Of a DNA stretch of 36,610 nucleotides, positions 7,499 through 15,195 are shown piece after piece (position 1 is the stretch's first letter; each line of letters starts with the position of its first letter). This stretch comes from a virus. Made by a program: the position numbers and the translations under genes. The stretch is from IMG/VR virus record IMGVR_UViG_3300042905_004053, positions 1-36,610 of that record, one strand, 5' to 3'. Under the pieces are notes generated by a model. It worked only from the letters and a program-made list of their open reading frames with translations. It searched no databases and had not been told where the DNA came from.

Positions 7499-8659
7499 TC
7501 AAATGTCGTCAAAGAACAACGGGTCTTTGCCCGGATTCTTGACGGGAGTTTCTGCCGATGCCTTGCGGATCGACTTGTTGATCTTTTTTGCCAGCTTTTT
7601 CTCAGACTCAGACGTGTAGAGCTGTTCAATCACCTGGTCGATTTCTTCAGGGCTTGCCTGAGTTTGAATCGCCAAAGTTGCTAACTTCTCCACAAGGGCC
7701 TGATCTTGAGCCAGCTCTGGGTTCTTCTCGCCAAGACGAGTCTCAATCCGAGTAATCGTTTGCATATTCCGGTAATATGAACCGATTTGTTCTGCGGATA
7801 GATCGTCCGGCTTAAATCCAAGCTGCACCAGCTCGTCGTAACTCTTAACAAAAGCAGCCTTATCCATCCCGGTGCTTTGCATCACAGACTCAACCGTGGT
7901 TTCGAGTTCTTGCCTCGCTTTGGCCGTGGTTTGAGCTTGCTTTGCCTCTTCTTGCTTCCGGCGATAGTAAGACAGCTCCTCTTCAAGAGCCCGTGCCTTA
8001 CGTTCCTCGGGGGACAACAACTGAGCTTCCTCGAACTTTGCTTCCATCTGGCTCATAGTATCTTGATAGATCTGTGAGGGATCGACGCCCAAGGGTTCTG
8101 CTACAGTTTCGATGAAGCCGCGCAAGTCCTTCTTGTTCACAAGAAGATCATGCACTTTTTCCACCATTGACTTCATTTTGCCACGTTCCTGCTCAAACGC
8201 AGCTTTTTCTTTTTTATAGTCCGTGTAGATTTTATCTAGGTGCTTCTGCTGGGAATACCGCGCCTGAAGCTCAGACAGAGTAACTTGCTCAACCTTTCCG
8301 TCAATCTTAACTGGAAACTTCGCATCCAGAGGAAGGTCAAAGGCCTCTTCGCCGTGTTGGATCTTGAGTCGTTTGGCTTCGGCTTGTTTCTCACGAGTCT
8401 CCTCGTCCTTAGCCTTTGGTTCCTTGGCCTTAGCTTTGGCCTCTGCCTTGGAATCGGAGTCCTCGCCCTTATCCTTTGCCTTGGACCCTAGCTCACGCTC
8501 TGCGGCCTTCTCAGCTTGGATTTCTTCTTTAGCTTCGTTCTTGGCTACTTCGGACTTGAAGTTACTGACGGCATCAAGCTGTTCCCAGCTTACCGGCGAC
8601 TCTCCTCCACCTGTTTCGATGGGTTGGGATACGTTCGCCGTGGATTGGATTTCGCTCAT
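7499..8659 (-). CDS. Scaffold-like capsid assembly protein, 386 aa
   Basis: ATG at 8659 overlaps the portal stop as TAATG. The protein is highly charged: residues 35-100 are almost only Lys, Glu, Asp and Ala, and residues 150-260 are predicted coiled coil. It has no cysteines and ends with a basic helix (SEKKLAKKINKSIRKA) plus a short acidic tail FFDDI. Position between portal and capsid, length and composition match phage scaffolding proteins, whose basic C-terminal helix binds the coat protein. No protease motif is seen, so scaffold release may occur without cleavage. Confidence 0.8.
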   Translation of the reverse strand: MSEIQSTANVSQPIETGGGESPVSWEQLDAVSNFKSEVAKNEAKEEIQAEKAAERELGSKAKDKGEDSDSKAEAKAKAKEPKAKDEETREKQAEAKRLKIQHGEEAFDLPLDAKFPVKIDGKVEQVTLSELQARYSQQKHLDKIYTDYKKEKAAFEQERGKMKSMVEKVHDLLVNKKDLRGFIETVAEPLGVDPSQIYQDTMSQMEAKFEEAQLLSPEERKARALEEELSYYRRKQEEAKQAQTTAKARQELETTVESVMQSTGMDKAAFVKSYDELVQLGFKPDDLSAEQIGSYYRNMQTITRIETRLGEKNPELAQDQALVEKLATLAIQTQASPEEIDQVIEQLYTSESEKKLAKKINKSIRKASAETPVKNPGKDPLFFDDI

Positions 8660-10914
8660 TAGATTCCCCGAGTTGGCTCAACGGGTCCAAGTTGGCCCAT
8701 GAGTTGAGTTTCGAGAGGAGGGGCTTCCGGCATAGCCGCCTGCTCTGGGATGGGTGAGTTTGCCGGATTAACTGGAAGGGGGTTTGCCTGCAAAGGACTT
8801 GCTGGCGGCATGGGAGGTGCCATCATGCCGAGAGGCATCTGCTCAGGTCCAGCAGGAAGTGGGGCTGGAGCTGGCATTGGCACTTCTGCCACCTTCACTT
8901 TGTAGAACATTGGGAAGAGTTCAAGCTGCGCCAAGAGTTCGGCGAACTTAGGATTCACCTTGGCCTGATCCAGCATGAACATTTCATGCACGAAAACATG
9001 GTCCACAAGGTTCCGCTGCTTATCGGGCGAAGTTTTATACTTGAAGCTAAACTCCTGAATCTGGCGGGTGTGAACCTTCCAGTGAACGATATGGTTCTCA
9101 AACTCCTGCGGGCTCATGGCCTCCGCCTCTTGCTCAGAAGCCTCAAGAAGCTTCTCAGTCTCAGCTTCAGCAGAACGAACCGCAACAGTAGCCGCGTCCA
9201 CAAACTTATCAGACTGTGCAAGATCAAGCATGTCGATCACTTGCTCGCCCGTAAACTTGTCTGGGAACCGCTCGGAAAGATCGAGAAGAGTCTGAGTCCG
9301 CGCTGCCACAGACTTAGGAAGCGCAGAAGAGTTTTGAATCCGAATATCGTAATCCGAGTTTAGATCCGAAGCCCTGAAGAACTCGGTCATGTACTCGTTA
9401 TTCTTACCCAATACCCGGACCATGCGCTTGTCCGAGTCATCGTAATAGTCATGCGCAACAGACAGCGTCATCTCGGCAATCTGCCGGATACACTCGTTCC
9501 ATTTGAGCACCAGCTCATTGTATCGCTCAGACTCCTGCTCGCTCAAAAACTGAAGCGCAACCCCAGCCTTAATGCCGGGAGGTGGCTCGCCACGAGACAC
9601 GCCAAAGACGCCTGAGATCTGCTGAAACTCTTCCTTCAGGTCCGCGCGGAACTTAAACACGTCCGCAGGCACGCTCTGAGCCACGGCAAGGGCTGGGGGC
9701 TGCGGTCCTTTGTATTGGACGATAGTTACGTCATTCCCAAGCTTCTGAATGTCCGTAGAACCTGCAGGCACCATCCACTTAGGATGGGACACTAGCAGGA
9801 TATTCCGCAGGATCATGTTCGTCAGGTTGTTGTAAGTGCCCGTCAACCCTTTGATGATCTCAAAGAACGAGTGGCCATAAAGCTCGCCAGGGTAATCAAT
9901 GTCCGTGAAACGGATGAATGGAAGCCCTTGGTGCGAGTATGGGCTTTCACGGTTCTCCAGAATGCAGTCCTTGGTAAACCGAATGACCCGGCCCTTTTCC
10001 ATGCCCGGCTGCTTTTTGGCGGTAAACGTGAAAACTGTAATCTCATTTCGAACGGGCCTAAGCTCCATTCGGTCGTAATCGTAAATCTGGTCATTGTGCG
10101 TCTTAATCTGGGACGCCTTGTCCGGGTACTGAATCCGAAGCGCGTCACAGTTAACCGTTTCCTTGGTGAAACAATACTTCACCATGTCCATCTTAGGCTG
10201 CTTATCGAGAAGCACCTCAGGAGATAGCTCGATGCGGTAGTCCACGTCCCCAATACGAACCGGGCGTTCAACAAACATAGGACGACCAGACTCGTCCTTG
10301 CGCTGATTCCCTTGCTCATCAAGAAGCGGGATCTTTTGCCCATGCTTCTTCCGCGCTTCAACATATGCTGGGGACAGCGGGCCTTTGCTATCGTCCCAGC
10401 AAACGAACAGGTAGCTTTCCCCCATGACCATAGCATGGGTAGCAAGCTGAAGCTGGATCATGCCCTCGAAATCGTTTTCGTACCAAATGTGGTCCAGAAG
10501 ACCCTTACAGGCCTTAGCTGACAGCTTGTCCTGCAGTTCATCGTTGGTCGGCAGAATGGCGACAGCAGGTTTAAACTTAATCAGCCTCGAAGCCCGATTC
10601 TTAGTCAGGTCGAAAAGGTGGTTGGCGACAATCTTACGAAGGAACGTAGAGCGGTCGGCTGCGCGGTCCCGGTTCTCTGCACGGGCCTCGGATTCCTGAT
10701 ATTGAATCCCTTTGTACAGAGCAAGATTTCGACGCTGAATCCTGATCCGCGGCTCGTTCTCATGCTCCAAGAAGTGAAGCTCGGCCTGAAGCCAGTTCAG
10801 GATTTCTTTCTCGTTTGACGGGTCGTCCAGGTCGATTGCGTAAATCGGCTTAGTCGGCTGGGAGTAAACCTTGTCCGAGTTCAGGTCGTCAAAAGAGTAG
10901 GCCGTCGTGCTCAT
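8659..10914 (-). CDS. Portal protein, P22 type, 751 aa
   Basis: ATG at 10914 lies 7 bases after the upstream stop; the ribosome site is weak. The length is near that of the P22 portal. Recognisable stretches include RRNLALYKGIQYQESEARAE near 60-80, the segment DIDYPGELYGHSFFEIIKGL, NNLTNMILRNILLVSHPKW in the core, and GVSRGEPPPGIKAGVALQFL. After about residue 650 the chain becomes a Pro/Met/Ala-rich low-complexity tail. As a dodecamer at one capsid vertex it is the DNA channel and the docking site for terminase, then adaptor. Genes on both sides (TerL upstream, scaffold downstream) confirm the call. Confidence 0.9.
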   Translation of the reverse strand: MSTTAYSFDDLNSDKVYSQPTKPIYAIDLDDPSNEKEILNWLQAELHFLEHENEPRIRIQRRNLALYKGIQYQESEARAENRDRAADRSTFLRKIVANHLFDLTKNRASRLIKFKPAVAILPTNDELQDKLSAKACKGLLDHIWYENDFEGMIQLQLATHAMVMGESYLFVCWDDSKGPLSPAYVEARKKHGQKIPLLDEQGNQRKDESGRPMFVERPVRIGDVDYRIELSPEVLLDKQPKMDMVKYCFTKETVNCDALRIQYPDKASQIKTHNDQIYDYDRMELRPVRNEITVFTFTAKKQPGMEKGRVIRFTKDCILENRESPYSHQGLPFIRFTDIDYPGELYGHSFFEIIKGLTGTYNNLTNMILRNILLVSHPKWMVPAGSTDIQKLGNDVTIVQYKGPQPPALAVAQSVPADVFKFRADLKEEFQQISGVFGVSRGEPPPGIKAGVALQFLSEQESERYNELVLKWNECIRQIAEMTLSVAHDYYDDSDKRMVRVLGKNNEYMTEFFRASDLNSDYDIRIQNSSALPKSVAARTQTLLDLSERFPDKFTGEQVIDMLDLAQSDKFVDAATVAVRSAEAETEKLLEASEQEAEAMSPQEFENHIVHWKVHTRQIQEFSFKYKTSPDKQRNLVDHVFVHEMFMLDQAKVNPKFAELLAQLELFPMFYKVKVAEVPMPAPAPLPAGPEQMPLGMMAPPMPPASPLQANPLPVNPANSPIPEQAAMPEAPPLETQLMGQLGPVEPTRGI

Positions 10915-10923
10915 GGTTTGATC

Positions 10924-11133
10924 TTACCCTACGTTCTCAAAAATATCTTTGGTGAGACTGTCCCGCACTTCGTCAGTCATCTTCTGGAATGCAGCGTCGG
11001 CTGGCATGTACTGAATCGAATGGGTGCTCTTCTGCATGGCTTTTAGCTCGGTCGTCGTCCACCAAAGGGCTGCAAGGCAAACAACCTGCACGATAAACAT
11101 CAAGCTAAACCCTACTGCCATCCAAAGCATCAT
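10924..11133 (-). CDS. Small single-pass membrane protein, 69 aa
   Basis: I chose the ATG at 11133, which overlaps the terminase stop as ATGA and has GGAG five bases upstream; a GTG at 11139 is the alternative. Residues 2-25 form one hydrophobic segment (MLWMAVGFSLMFIVQVVCLAALWW), followed by a polar tail of about 45 residues. It sits between terL and portal. Small membrane proteins at this place are seen in other phages without known role; a holin function is possible but the lysis genes are elsewhere. Confidence 0.65.
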   Translation of the reverse strand: MMLWMAVGFSLMFIVQVVCLAALWWTTTELKAMQKSTHSIQYMPADAAFQKMTDEVRDSLTKDIFENVG

Positions 11134-12557
11134 GCCCACTCCATGTCGTAATCGTCTACCGGCTCGCCAGTCTCAGTGAATCCGGGGAAGTCGTCTGTGA
11201 TCCTAGCCCCTCGGAAGTCCTCGGAAGCCTCTTTGTTCACTTCAGTAGTCTTGACCAGACTATACTTGTCTGCGTCCAAGACATAGCGCAAGCAATCAAT
11301 GGCGTGGTCATGCTGCTTTAGGATCTTCCCCTTGTCGTCCTTCCGGTAGTTCAGCATCTCCCATTTCAGATTCTTGCACCGATCCGAAAGGACTAGGCTA
11401 CCGTTCAAGAGAATGTCCTTGATGAGTGACAGCCCGGATAGCTTGTCAGACTTAGCCTTCTGGGTGGGCTCTAGGCCTTCTCCGAAGTGGTCCAGCATCT
11501 CGTTATGGAACCACGTCTCAGCTTCGTCATATCCTTGGCGCCAGTCCTTCCGGGGCATGAGTTCGTGCTTTTTATCCAATGCACGGCGCCCGATCTTTAA
11601 GACCGTCATCTCAGCCTGAGCCGTCTCGTAAATCTCGTCTAGGACGTACACCTTCCGGGTGTATGGATTGATCGCCACGAACAGGCAAGCGAAGCAGGAA
11701 GCGCCTGCAGGGTCCGCCCACCAATACCAGTCTAGCTTCCTGGCATCCTTGGCAATCTCAGCCATGATCGCAGCGTGAGGCCTGACATGCCTGCTGGGGT
11801 CAAACATGGGGAAGATAGTCGAGGCGCCGCCACGGACGAACAGGGCTTCGTATTCCCGCTCCCACTTGTCCCCCTCACTTTTGGAGTAAAGCTCCTCCTT
11901 CTTCACCTTGAGCCAGTCGGTCTGGATGTGAGGATTTGAGGACGTAGGAAACCGAAAGAAAGCCTTGGCGGGATCTCGAAGACACTCGGCTGCTAGGTGG
12001 ACAAAGTGATTCTCAGTCTCAGGCGGCGTGCCGATCACGAACAGAGGGGCGTCATGGGCTGCACGGTTCGGATCAAAGGCATCGTGGAACTCTGGCCTAA
12101 AGTCCTTGAACTCGTCGTAAACGATAAGGCCCTTAGGCTTAACCCCTCGGTAGGCGTCTACGTTGTCTGAGCCGTCCAGTTTGATGAATGAGCCGTTGTT
12201 GAACTCGATTCGGTTCTCAGTGTTATTGATGGACCTAATCCAGTCGAACGGCCCGAAGGTCTGGATGCGGCGGGACGCCCATAGGATTTCCTTTGCCTGC
12301 TTTTGGTAGGGGGCGAAGTAATAGTTCTCTGATCCCGGATAGGTCCAAGCCCACCGCCAAAGCAGGTAGGCCATGAGTTCGGTCTTACCGAAGTTTCGAC
12401 CGCACTGAGCGAAGACTAGGCGGCGACGCTCTGCAAGCAGGGCCCTTCCGATCATGATCTGAGCGGGGTGTGGCTGCCAGACTGCGTGTAGCTTTTCGAG
12501 GCCCGAGGCGATGCGATGGAGCTCCCGGAGCTGAACATCACGCGGGATCGGGTTCAT
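11130..12557 (-). CDS. terL: Terminase large subunit, 475 aa
   Basis: The ATPase motor and nuclease that packages DNA into the prohead. Visible motifs: Walker A CGRNFGKTE (52-60), Walker B LIVYDE (144-149), the coupling motif IGTPP (175-179), then a nuclease domain starting near WYWWADPAGA with the conserved first acid, and a late HDHAIDCLRY whose Asp fits the last metal ligand. I chose the ATG at 12557, behind GGGAG at seven bases; a TTG six bases upstream is too close to that site. It overlaps the small-terminase candidate by 20 bases. Confidence 0.93.
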   Translation of the reverse strand: MNPIPRDVQLRELHRIASGLEKLHAVWQPHPAQIMIGRALLAERRRLVFAQCGRNFGKTELMAYLLWRWAWTYPGSENYYFAPYQKQAKEILWASRRIQTFGPFDWIRSINNTENRIEFNNGSFIKLDGSDNVDAYRGVKPKGLIVYDEFKDFRPEFHDAFDPNRAAHDAPLFVIGTPPETENHFVHLAAECLRDPAKAFFRFPTSSNPHIQTDWLKVKKEELYSKSEGDKWEREYEALFVRGGASTIFPMFDPSRHVRPHAAIMAEIAKDARKLDWYWWADPAGASCFACLFVAINPYTRKVYVLDEIYETAQAEMTVLKIGRRALDKKHELMPRKDWRQGYDEAETWFHNEMLDHFGEGLEPTQKAKSDKLSGLSLIKDILLNGSLVLSDRCKNLKWEMLNYRKDDKGKILKQHDHAIDCLRYVLDADKYSLVKTTEVNKEASEDFRGARITDDFPGFTETGEPVDDYDMEWA

Positions 12558-12894
12558 AGCCAATCTCCCGGGGCGTGAGTTCTACGGGCCGGGCGAACGG
12601 GTCGGAATGGAGGATGGCTTCCACCTCTTTGGGCGATAGCTGCACCTGCACCTCTTTGACTGTGGCGTTCACCTCGACAGCCTTGAGTTGGGCTCGGGTG
12701 TATTTGAGAAGCTGGGTCCATGCCTGCAGGCGTTCACCGTCTTTGAGGTCGCCATGGACTAGCAGCTCCAGGACGACGCGAAGATCTGCGTCGGGCCCGA
12801 AGTCCTTTCCTGTGAGTTCCTGCAAGACTTCCCGGATGGCGTCGATCGCAGCACGACGGGCCTTTTGCGGGACGCCTGCTTCACCCTTCAGCAT
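12538..12894 (-). CDS. Candidate terminase small subunit, 118 aa
   Basis: ATG at 12894 shares a base with the preceding stop (TGATG). The protein has a helical N-terminal region with ARRAAIDAIREVLQELTGKD, a central helical part (LLVHGDLKDGERLQAWTQLLKYTRAQLKAVE) and an acidic C-terminus. Position directly before terL and size fit a small terminase, which binds the packaging site and hands DNA to TerL. No classic helix-turn-helix is evident to me, so the call rests on synteny. Confidence 0.6.
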   Translation of the reverse strand: MLKGEAGVPQKARRAAIDAIREVLQELTGKDFGPDADLRVVLELLVHGDLKDGERLQAWTQLLKYTRAQLKAVEVNATVKEVQVQLSPKEVEAILHSDPFARPVELTPREIGYEPDPA

Positions 12895-13163
12895 CAGACT
12901 TTGCGGGGGCGACCTGGTCCCCTCTTTACTGCTTCGGAGTGTGGGGTCTGCACGGGCTCGAGGACGCTCAGGAGGATGAGCAGGTCACCGAGGGGCCAAT
13001 CTCTCCAGCGATTGCGTAGGTAGTCCTGGCAGCGTTCCTCGATGAGATCCCGGACGACTTGAGCGGCCAAGGGGTGATTAGGGTCTACTCCGAGGATGCG
13101 GGAGAAGTAGTCGTCTGCGGTTTCGAGTTCGGCGCGACAAGCGCTTTCGGTCCGTTTGAACAT
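12894..13163 (-). CDS. AT-hook protein at start of late unit, 89 aa
   Basis: The protein is helical and charged, and ends in KRGPGRPRKV (80-89), a textbook AT-hook (GRP core with basic flanks) that inserts in the minor groove of A/T-rich DNA. It is the first gene of the minus-strand unit, directly before the small-terminase candidate. It could be a DNA-binding partner of the terminase or a regulator of the divergent region beside it. No ribosome site is visible upstream of ATG 13163, where A/T-rich direct repeats lie instead. I do not recognise a family beyond the AT-hook. Confidence 0.65.
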   Translation of the reverse strand: MFKRTESACRAELETADDYFSRILGVDPNHPLAAQVVRDLIEERCQDYLRNRWRDWPLGDLLILLSVLEPVQTPHSEAVKRGPGRPRKV

Positions 13164-13164
13164 A

Positions 13165-13192
13165 TTACACGGTATGTAATACTTACACGGTA
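13165..13192. repeat. Two direct repeats TTACACGGTA, 18-bp period
   Basis: Exact copies lie at 13165-13174 and 13183-13192, directly upstream of the first minus-strand gene and covering its likely promoter and leader. ATTAC/GTAAT inverted elements flank them (ATTAC at 13164-13168 with GTAAT at 13176-13180). The arrangement suggests an operator for an unknown regulator. Confidence 0.6.
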
Positions 13193-13260
13193 ATATTTAC
13201 AATAGAAAAGCGAAGTGGTCGGGTTCTGGCGGCCGGATGGGTGGGCTTGGGGTGTCTGAG

Positions 13261-13297
13261 TGTAGCAAAGTGCAACACTTTGTAGCAGAATGCGACA
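13261..13297. promoter_or_regulatory. Two tandem 17-bp dyad operators
   Basis: TGTAGCAAAGTGCAACA (13261-13277) and TGTAGCAGAATGCGACA (13281-13297) both fit the dyad TGTnGCA-N3-TGCnACA. They are 20 bp apart, about two helix turns, so both face the same side. The surrounding 20-bp units match at 17 of 20 positions. They lie in the divergent region 13164-13402, between early and late units, where a CI/Cro-like or host repressor would act. No such protein is recognisable in the window. Confidence 0.65.
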
Positions 13298-13402
13298 CTT
13301 TTAGGCCTCCACTACCCTAACGCAACGCATTACTTCGTTACAGTGCGTCATGGCACGGACTCTGCATCTCTCCCTATTTTTTTCTTTAGAAAGAGACGAA
13401 AC

Positions 13403-13852
13403 ATGAAAAAGGCAAAGTCATTTATCGGTCGGATCTCCCTCAATCGCGAAGCAGCAGGGGATTATTACCATTACACGCTGAACTGCTGTTACTACCCCAG
13501 CGAGAGCCGCTACGCGAAGGTGACCTTCGGCTTTACTGCTCAGAGTGGAATCGAAAGCCCAGAGCATACCTACGCTCTGCGTCAAAGCTTTGGCCCGACC
13601 CTAGACGATTATGATTATTCTACGATGCTTTCCATCCTCGGGAAGCTTTCCAAGGGAATGAAGGCGGCACGCGTTCCTGTGGCTGTCACGGGTGACAATG
13701 GGAAGGCATACCTTTCAAATAATGACGTCCAGTCGTTCTGCCTCGCTGCTGAGAAGCTTGGCTTCGAGGTTCGGGAGAACAAGTCTTTCGACTGGGTTCG
13801 CACTCATCCTGCCGAGGAAGCGGAACAAGTCATTGCCGCACTCTCCGCGTAA
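13403..13852 (+). CDS. First early-region protein, unknown, 149 aa
   Basis: I start at ATG 13403 (MKKAKSFIGRI) behind AGAAAGAGACG rather than at an upstream frame opening within the promoter region. The protein is soluble, with two adjacent Cys and many Tyr near residues 20-40 (HYTLNCCYYPSESRYAKVTFGF). The C-terminal part is helical (NDVQSFCLAAEKLGFEVRE). As first gene of the plus-strand unit it may be an early host-takeover factor; I do not recognise it. A terminator-like hairpin follows, so it may be expressed alone or more strongly than the next genes. Confidence 0.7.
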   Translation: MKKAKSFIGRISLNREAAGDYYHYTLNCCYYPSESRYAKVTFGFTAQSGIESPEHTYALRQSFGPTLDDYDYSTMLSILGKLSKGMKAARVPVAVTGDNGKAYLSNNDVQSFCLAAEKLGFEVRENKSFDWVRTHPAEEAEQVIAALSA

Positions 13853-13861
13853 CTTTCAACC

Positions 13862-13886
13862 GGGGCCACGGACGGCCCCACTTTTT
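13862..13886 (+). terminator. Rho-independent terminator-like hairpin after first early gene
   Basis: GGGGCC (13862-13867), loop ACGGAC, GGCCCC (13874-13879), then ACTTTTT. It lies between the stop at 13852 and the ribosome site of the next gene. All remaining early genes follow in the same direction without an obvious promoter before 15007, so partial read-through or antitermination is likely. Confidence 0.65.
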
Positions 13887-13901
13887 AAAAAGGACGAAAA
13901 T

Positions 13902-14186
13902 ATGAAAGGCTCTTTGATCGTTACCAAATACTACGGACCCACCAATACGCGGTCCTCCCGCATCAAGGCGACAACGGCCTCAGGCCTCACGCACTGGGTG
14001 TCTTGGGATTATGACTTGGACGTAAACGACAACCATAACCGAGCGGCTATGGAGTGCTACAATCGGAACCTGATCCCCCATGTCGAGTTCATCGACGGGC
14101 GCCGGGGCTGGGTTCAAATCTCCCGCGATCTCCCAAACAATGCTGGGATTGTTCACATCGTCGATTCTGTAGCGGGTGGCCTATGA
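13902..14186 (+). CDS. Hypothetical early protein, 94 aa
   Basis: ATG at 13902 follows AAAAAGGACG at suitable spacing. The protein (MKGSLIVTKYYGPTNTRSSRI...) appears to be a single small beta-rich domain with THWVSWDYDLDVNDNHNRAAMECYNRN in the middle. Similar small proteins of unknown role are common in phage early regions. Its TGA overlaps the ATG of the next micropeptide gene. Confidence 0.65.
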   Translation: MKGSLIVTKYYGPTNTRSSRIKATTASGLTHWVSWDYDLDVNDNHNRAAMECYNRNLIPHVEFIDGRRGWVQISRDLPNNAGIVHIVDSVAGGL

Positions 14187-14260
14187 TCCTAGACACCCTG
14201 GAGGCCTTCGCCGCTATCGGCGTGGGCCTCGCCCTCCTCCTGATCTCACTTACTTACTAA
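14183..14260 (+). CDS. Membrane micropeptide, 25 aa
   Basis: ATG at 14183 overlaps the previous stop as ATGA, and the frame ends with TAA at 14260. After a short acidic start (MILDTLEAF) the chain is one hydrophobic segment (AAIGVGLALLLISL). The overlap and a good ribosome site for the next gene immediately after it support a real gene, but its shortness leaves doubt. Confidence 0.45.
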   Translation: MILDTLEAFAAIGVGLALLLISLTY

Positions 14261-14273
14261 CGAAGGAAGAACC

Positions 14274-14498
14274 ATGAAACAAAACCCTAAGGATATGATC
14301 CCAGCTATCGCTGACCTTGCTGAAGTTTGCGGTCTAGTCGCCATGCTTACCACTTCCCGAGATCGCCCGGTGGCTATCGAAGACATTAACTTCCCTGCTG
14401 CCTTGTGCCGCCTTGCGTTACATTTCGGGACTACACCGTGGGATTTGGTCGCCGAGGCTCAGAACCGGAGACTTGCAGCGAAAGGGACGGACGTATGA
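14274..14498 (+). CDS. Hypothetical early protein, 74 aa
   Basis: ATG at 14274 follows GAAGGAAGAACC. The predicted protein is helical, with no signal or metal site. Its TGA overlaps the next ATG. I do not recognise it. Confidence 0.65.
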   Translation: MKQNPKDMIPAIADLAEVCGLVAMLTTSRDRPVAIEDINFPAALCRLALHFGTTPWDLVAEAQNRRLAAKGTDV

Positions 14499-14743
14499 CA
14501 TACCGCATCAAGCACTCTATCTATTCCACCCCTGCCTTCGGTGGGGAGCGCTCCCTAGTCTCTAGCCTTGAGCGCACTCAAAGCGCTCAAGAGCTTCGAG
14601 AGCTTATTGGCGAGACTTGCATGGCAGCGCAAAGAGTTTACGGGCACGGTTCCCGGCTCGAATACTCGGACGATATCTTCACAGCTAACGCAGGGCGTCT
14701 ACTGATCGAAGGGACGATCAGCTGGGAGACTGTGAAGCCATGA
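14495..14743 (+). CDS. Hypothetical early protein, 82 aa
   Basis: ATG at 14495 sits inside the previous stop as ATGA, with AAAGGGACGG upstream. The chain has a central helix (SAQELRELIGETCMAAQRVYG) flanked by beta-prone ends; no membrane segment or Cys pair. It is coupled to its neighbours on both sides by four-base overlaps, so it is part of one translational unit. Function unknown. Confidence 0.65.
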   Translation: MTYRIKHSIYSTPAFGGERSLVSSLERTQSAQELRELIGETCMAAQRVYGHGSRLEYSDDIFTANAGRLLIEGTISWETVKP

Positions 14744-14985
14744 CTCTCGCTCATGACTACGGGCGTCACAAAGGTCGCTATGACGCTCTCAAGGAGTTTC
14801 TGAAAATGTCCGAAGACAATCTGAGGAAGAGTCTAGCTAGGGAGATTCTCGACAATGAGAAACCGAACGTTGCTGCAGTGCAAAAAGCCTTTATGCGTGC
14901 CGCTGGTTTGCAGAACCTAGACGAGTACCACGAAGGCTATGCTGCAGGGTGGCAGGAAACTTTTTCACTTCTAAATCGTTTATAA
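14740..14985 (+). CDS. Hypothetical early protein, 81 aa
   Basis: ATG at 14740 overlaps the previous stop as ATGA. The protein is helical and charged, with a Tyr/His-rich start (MTLAHDYGRHKGRYDALKEFL) and an EYHEGYAAGWQE motif near 62-74. That type of short motif recurs in small phage proteins of unknown function. It is the last member of the first early gene block; a promoter follows at 15007. Confidence 0.65.
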   Translation: MTLAHDYGRHKGRYDALKEFLKMSEDNLRKSLAREILDNEKPNVAAVQKAFMRAAGLQNLDEYHEGYAAGWQETFSLLNRL

Positions 14986-15006
14986 GCCACTCTGGCAAGT
15001 TTTCTA

Positions 15007-15037
15007 TTGACAAGAGCTATGAGTCTCCCCCTATATC
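15007..15037 (+). promoter_or_regulatory. Possible sigma70 promoter and structured leader for zinc-protein block
   Basis: TTGACA (15007-15012) and TATATC (15032-15037) are 19 bp apart (CTATAT gives 18). The -35 box is perfect, the spacing slightly long. Bases 15038-15195 then form a leader of about 150 nt with several inverted repeats (GGCC-N8-GGCC near 15082; GCGAG...CTCGC near 15146-15170). I see no gene in that stretch apart from a weak GTG extension of the next frame. Confidence 0.5.
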
Positions 15038-15195
15038 CCCCTCATGGGATTAAAAGATAGAACGGCCTACAGGGCGTCTAGTGGCCGCCCGTAAGGCCTT
15101 CGAGTTGGGTGCGGAGACTCGGAGTTAACTACGAAGAGTCGCTTCGCGAGTGCTTGTTATTAGTTCTCGCGTGGCGTGTGTGTGGGGGAAATGGG

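Noticed and set aside
6201-7619. 472-aa open frame on the plus strand
   Set aside because: It is antisense to the capsid gene, with no ribosome site, and shows a composition expected from a mirrored codon bias (many His, Arg and Val).
15109-15195. GTG extension of the 161-aa Cys-rich protein
   Set aside because: No ribosome site before 15109, while ATG 15196 has a strong one; the segment is a structured leader.
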